DNA from: Rhizobium sp. Q54
GTDB taxonomy: Bacteria; Pseudomonadota; Alphaproteobacteria; Rickettsiales; UBA1997
DNA length: 6,618 nucleotides
Reading direction: 5' to 3'
Assembly (NCBI GenBank): GCA_945865855.1
Contig: CAMBES010000076.1
Coordinates: forward strand, 1 to 6,618
The position numbers were made by a program, and so were the translations under genes. How positions within the stretch are numbered: position 1 is the first letter of the stretch; each line of letters opens with the position of its first letter. This document shows positions 5,079 through 6,618 of this stretch, in pieces. A model generated the notes under the pieces. It made no database searches, was not told the DNA's origin, and saw only the letters and a list, made by a program, of their open reading frames with translations.

Positions 5079-5887
5079 TGACGGCAAAAATTCATCCAAC
5101 CGCACTAGTCAGCAATAAAGCTCAGCTCGGCGATAATGTTGAAATCGGAGCATTTTCAATCATTGGCGACGAGGTAAAAATTGGCGATGGCACTGTCGTT
5201 AAATCGCATGTTGTAATCGAGGGCGACACAACGATCGGCAAAAATAATGTGATTTTTCCTTTCGCGACAATCGGCCTCGCACCACAAGATCTCAAGTTCA
5301 GAAGCGAAAAGTCAAAAGTCGTAATCGGCGATAATAATAGCATTCGCGAATATGTGACGATTCATATCGGCACGCGAGATGGCGCAATGCTAACTAAAGT
5401 CGGCAGTAATTGCTTGCTAATGGTTGGTGTGCACATTGCTCATGATTGCATAGTCGGAAATCACGTCATTCTCGCTAACAATGCCACGCTAGCGGGGCAT
5501 GTTGAGCTTGGTGATCACGTCGTAATAGGCGGACTTTCTGCGCTACATCAATTCGTTCGTGTTGGAGCTGGAGCCATGATTGGTGGCATGTCCGGCGTTG
5601 AGCATGATGTCATTCCAAATGGTTTAGTAATGGGTGAACGCGCCTCTCTCGCTGGCCTGAATCTCATTGGAATGAAACGTCGCGGCATCTCTCGAGAAGA
5701 AATTCATTCACTGCGCAACTTCTTCAAGCAAGCCTTCGCCGAAAGCGAAAAAAGCTTTTCTGTGCGCGTTGAAGAAATTTCTAAAGAGTTCTCAAGCGAA
5801 ACAGTTCAAGAAGTCGCAAGTTTTGTAAAATCAGAATCATCGCGCTCTTTCTGCCAACCAAAATCAACTCATAACCTTGGAAACTAA
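5078..5887 (+). CDS. lpxA: UDP-N-acetylglucosamine acyltransferase LpxA
   Basis: LpxA transfers a (3R)-hydroxyacyl chain from ACP to the 3-OH of UDP-GlcNAc, the first step of lipid A synthesis, in the cytoplasm. The 269-residue protein is of usual length. Residues 1 to about 190 are hexapeptide repeats forming a left-handed beta helix, and the rest is the helical C-terminal domain that starts near the conserved LKRRG-like MKRRG (199-203). The catalytic histidine is H122 in VHIAHDC (118-124), equal to E. coli H125; H119 equals H122. G170, equal to E. coli G173 of the acyl pocket, is retained, which would allow a long hydroxyacyl chain. E. coli H191 of the pocket end is replaced by R188, so chain length cannot be predicted safely. 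The start overlaps the fabZ stop by one base (TAATG). dnaQ begins one base after the stop. Confidence 0.97.
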   Translation: MTAKIHPTALVSNKAQLGDNVEIGAFSIIGDEVKIGDGTVVKSHVVIEGDTTIGKNNVIFPFATIGLAPQDLKFRSEKSKVVIGDNNSIREYVTIHIGTRDGAMLTKVGSNCLLMVGVHIAHDCIVGNHVILANNATLAGHVELGDHVVIGGLSALHQFVRVGAGAMIGGMSGVEHDVIPNGLVMGERASLAGLNLIGMKRRGISREEIHSLRNFFKQAFAESEKSFSVRVEEISKEFSSETVQEVASFVKSESSRSFCQPKSTHNLGN

Positions 5888-5888
5888 A

Positions 5889-6578
5889 ATGCGCGAACTC
5901 TGTCTCGACATTGAAACCACCGGCCTCGATCCGCGCAGCGGACATCGCATTGTTGAAATCGCAGCAATCGAATTGGTGAATAAAGTTCGCACTGGAAATT
6001 TTTTTCACAGCTACGTCAATCCTAGGCGAGACATGCCTCAAGAGGCTTTCAAAATTCACGGAATCTCCAGTGAATTTTTACGCGACAAACCAATTTTTGA
6101 TCACATCGCCAACAAGTTTTTAGACTTCGTTAAGGATACAAAAATTGTCATTCACAACGCCGCCTTCGACACTAAATTTATTAATTACGAATTAAAAATT
6201 ATTGGTCTGCCCGAGCTCAATATGAAAAACGTGATCGACTCACTCACAATCGCGCGCCAAAAATTTCCCGGATCTCCCGCTTCGCTCGATGCTCTCTGTC
6301 GCAGGTTTAATGTCGATCTAACCAAAAGAACAAAACACGGTGCGTTGCTGGATACCGAGTTACTTTGCGAAGTTTACATTGAGTTGATGGGCGGCGCACA
6401 AACCGGCTTTGGTTTTGGCGCGGCCCGAAAAGAAATGGCAAAAATTATCGCAAATGTCGACGTCTCTGAAAATAAAAATATCCTGCCAAAGCGCGATTTT
6501 ACTCCATTAGAAGATGATCTAAAGCTCCATCAAGAATTTATAACTAAACACCTCAAAGAAAATATCTGGGGGTATTAA
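5889..6578 (+). CDS. dnaQ: DNA polymerase III epsilon subunit (3'-5' proofreading exonuclease)
   Basis: DnaQ is the proofreading subunit of the replicative polymerase core. From the ATG at 5889 the protein has 229 residues, near the family norm. All DEDDh exonuclease motifs are seen: Exo I LDIETTGLD (6-14) with D7 and E9, Exo II HNAAFD (89-94) with D94, and Exo III HGALLD (150-155) with H150 and D155. The region after about residue 175 should be the flexible linker and the C-terminal segment that binds the alpha polymerase; it is poorly conserved. I prefer the ATG at 5889 over the in-frame TTG at 5877, because family members start directly with the MREL-type strand and GGAA at 5879-5882 is a possible ribosome site 6 nt upstream. 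One base separates it from the lpxA stop codon, so expression is probably coupled to lpxA. Confidence 0.95.
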   Translation: MRELCLDIETTGLDPRSGHRIVEIAAIELVNKVRTGNFFHSYVNPRRDMPQEAFKIHGISSEFLRDKPIFDHIANKFLDFVKDTKIVIHNAAFDTKFINYELKIIGLPELNMKNVIDSLTIARQKFPGSPASLDALCRRFNVDLTKRTKHGALLDTELLCEVYIELMGGAQTGFGFGAARKEMAKIIANVDVSENKNILPKRDFTPLEDDLKLHQEFITKHLKENIWGY

Positions 6579-6618
6579 GTTCTGCCAAGTGGTAGTGGGG
6601 TCGCTATTAACTCTCGTG

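Noticed and set aside
5877..5888. TTG start four codons upstream of the dnaQ ATG, overlapping lpxA
   Set aside because: Possible, but the ATG at 5889 gives the usual DnaQ N-terminus and has GGAA six bases upstream.
1..6618. CRISPR array, insertion sequence, phage or toxin-antitoxin module
   Set aside because: No tandem spaced repeats, transposase, integrase or small paired open frames are present; nearly all bases belong to housekeeping genes.
6579..6618. Partial gene or RNA at the right edge
   Set aside because: Only 40 bases with no start codon in a useful context and no recognisable structure.

Overview
The window reads as ordinary chromosomal DNA from a Gram-negative, AT-rich bacterium, most likely an alphaproteobacterium. 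LpxA means a lipid A outer membrane. The DsbB, the CcmG-type thioredoxin, the stand-alone DnaQ exonuclease and the compact fabZ-lpxA pair look closest to alphaproteobacterial families, possibly relatives of Rickettsiales or Rhodospirillales. A glucose-6-phosphate isomerase argues against Rickettsia itself, which lacks glycolysis. The placement is from memory of protein families, not from a search. Coding density is very high: genes abut or overlap nearly everywhere, and the only sizeable gap is 221 bp (4399-4619).

Layout. Bases 1-49 are a short intergenic end holding a palindromic repeat-like element. 50-1168 (minus) is tgt, tRNA-guanine transglycosylase. Its start codon shares two bases with the start codon of the divergent gene at 1167-1718 (plus), a membrane-anchored CcmG/DsbE-like thioredoxin. 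A tRNA-Cys(GCA) gene with encoded CCA follows at 1759-1832. Only 17 nt later begins pgi (1850-3064), which overlaps dsbB (3061-3567) by four bases. dsbB converges with, and overlaps by 69 bp, a minus-strand gene (3499-4398) for a secreted ZnuA-like metal-transport binding protein. After the 221-bp gap comes a tight plus-strand cluster: fabZ (4620-5078), lpxA (5078-5887) and dnaQ (5889-6578).

How the genes work together. fabZ and lpxA share the (3R)-hydroxyacyl-ACP pool between fatty acid elongation and lipid A synthesis, and dnaQ is joined to them by position only. CcmG and DsbB are both envelope thiol-redox proteins, CcmG reducing apocytochrome c cysteines and DsbB reoxidising DsbA, but they do not form one operon. 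tgt makes the queuosine precursor in tRNA. The binding-protein gene stands alone without permease or ATPase genes.

No undescribed multi-gene system is visible. The points most worth a second look are the apparent loss of all three canonical histidine metal ligands in the ZnuA-like protein, its coding overlap with dsbB, the shared CATG of the tgt/ccmG divergent starts, and a symmetrical 24-nt inverted repeat just upstream of fabZ.
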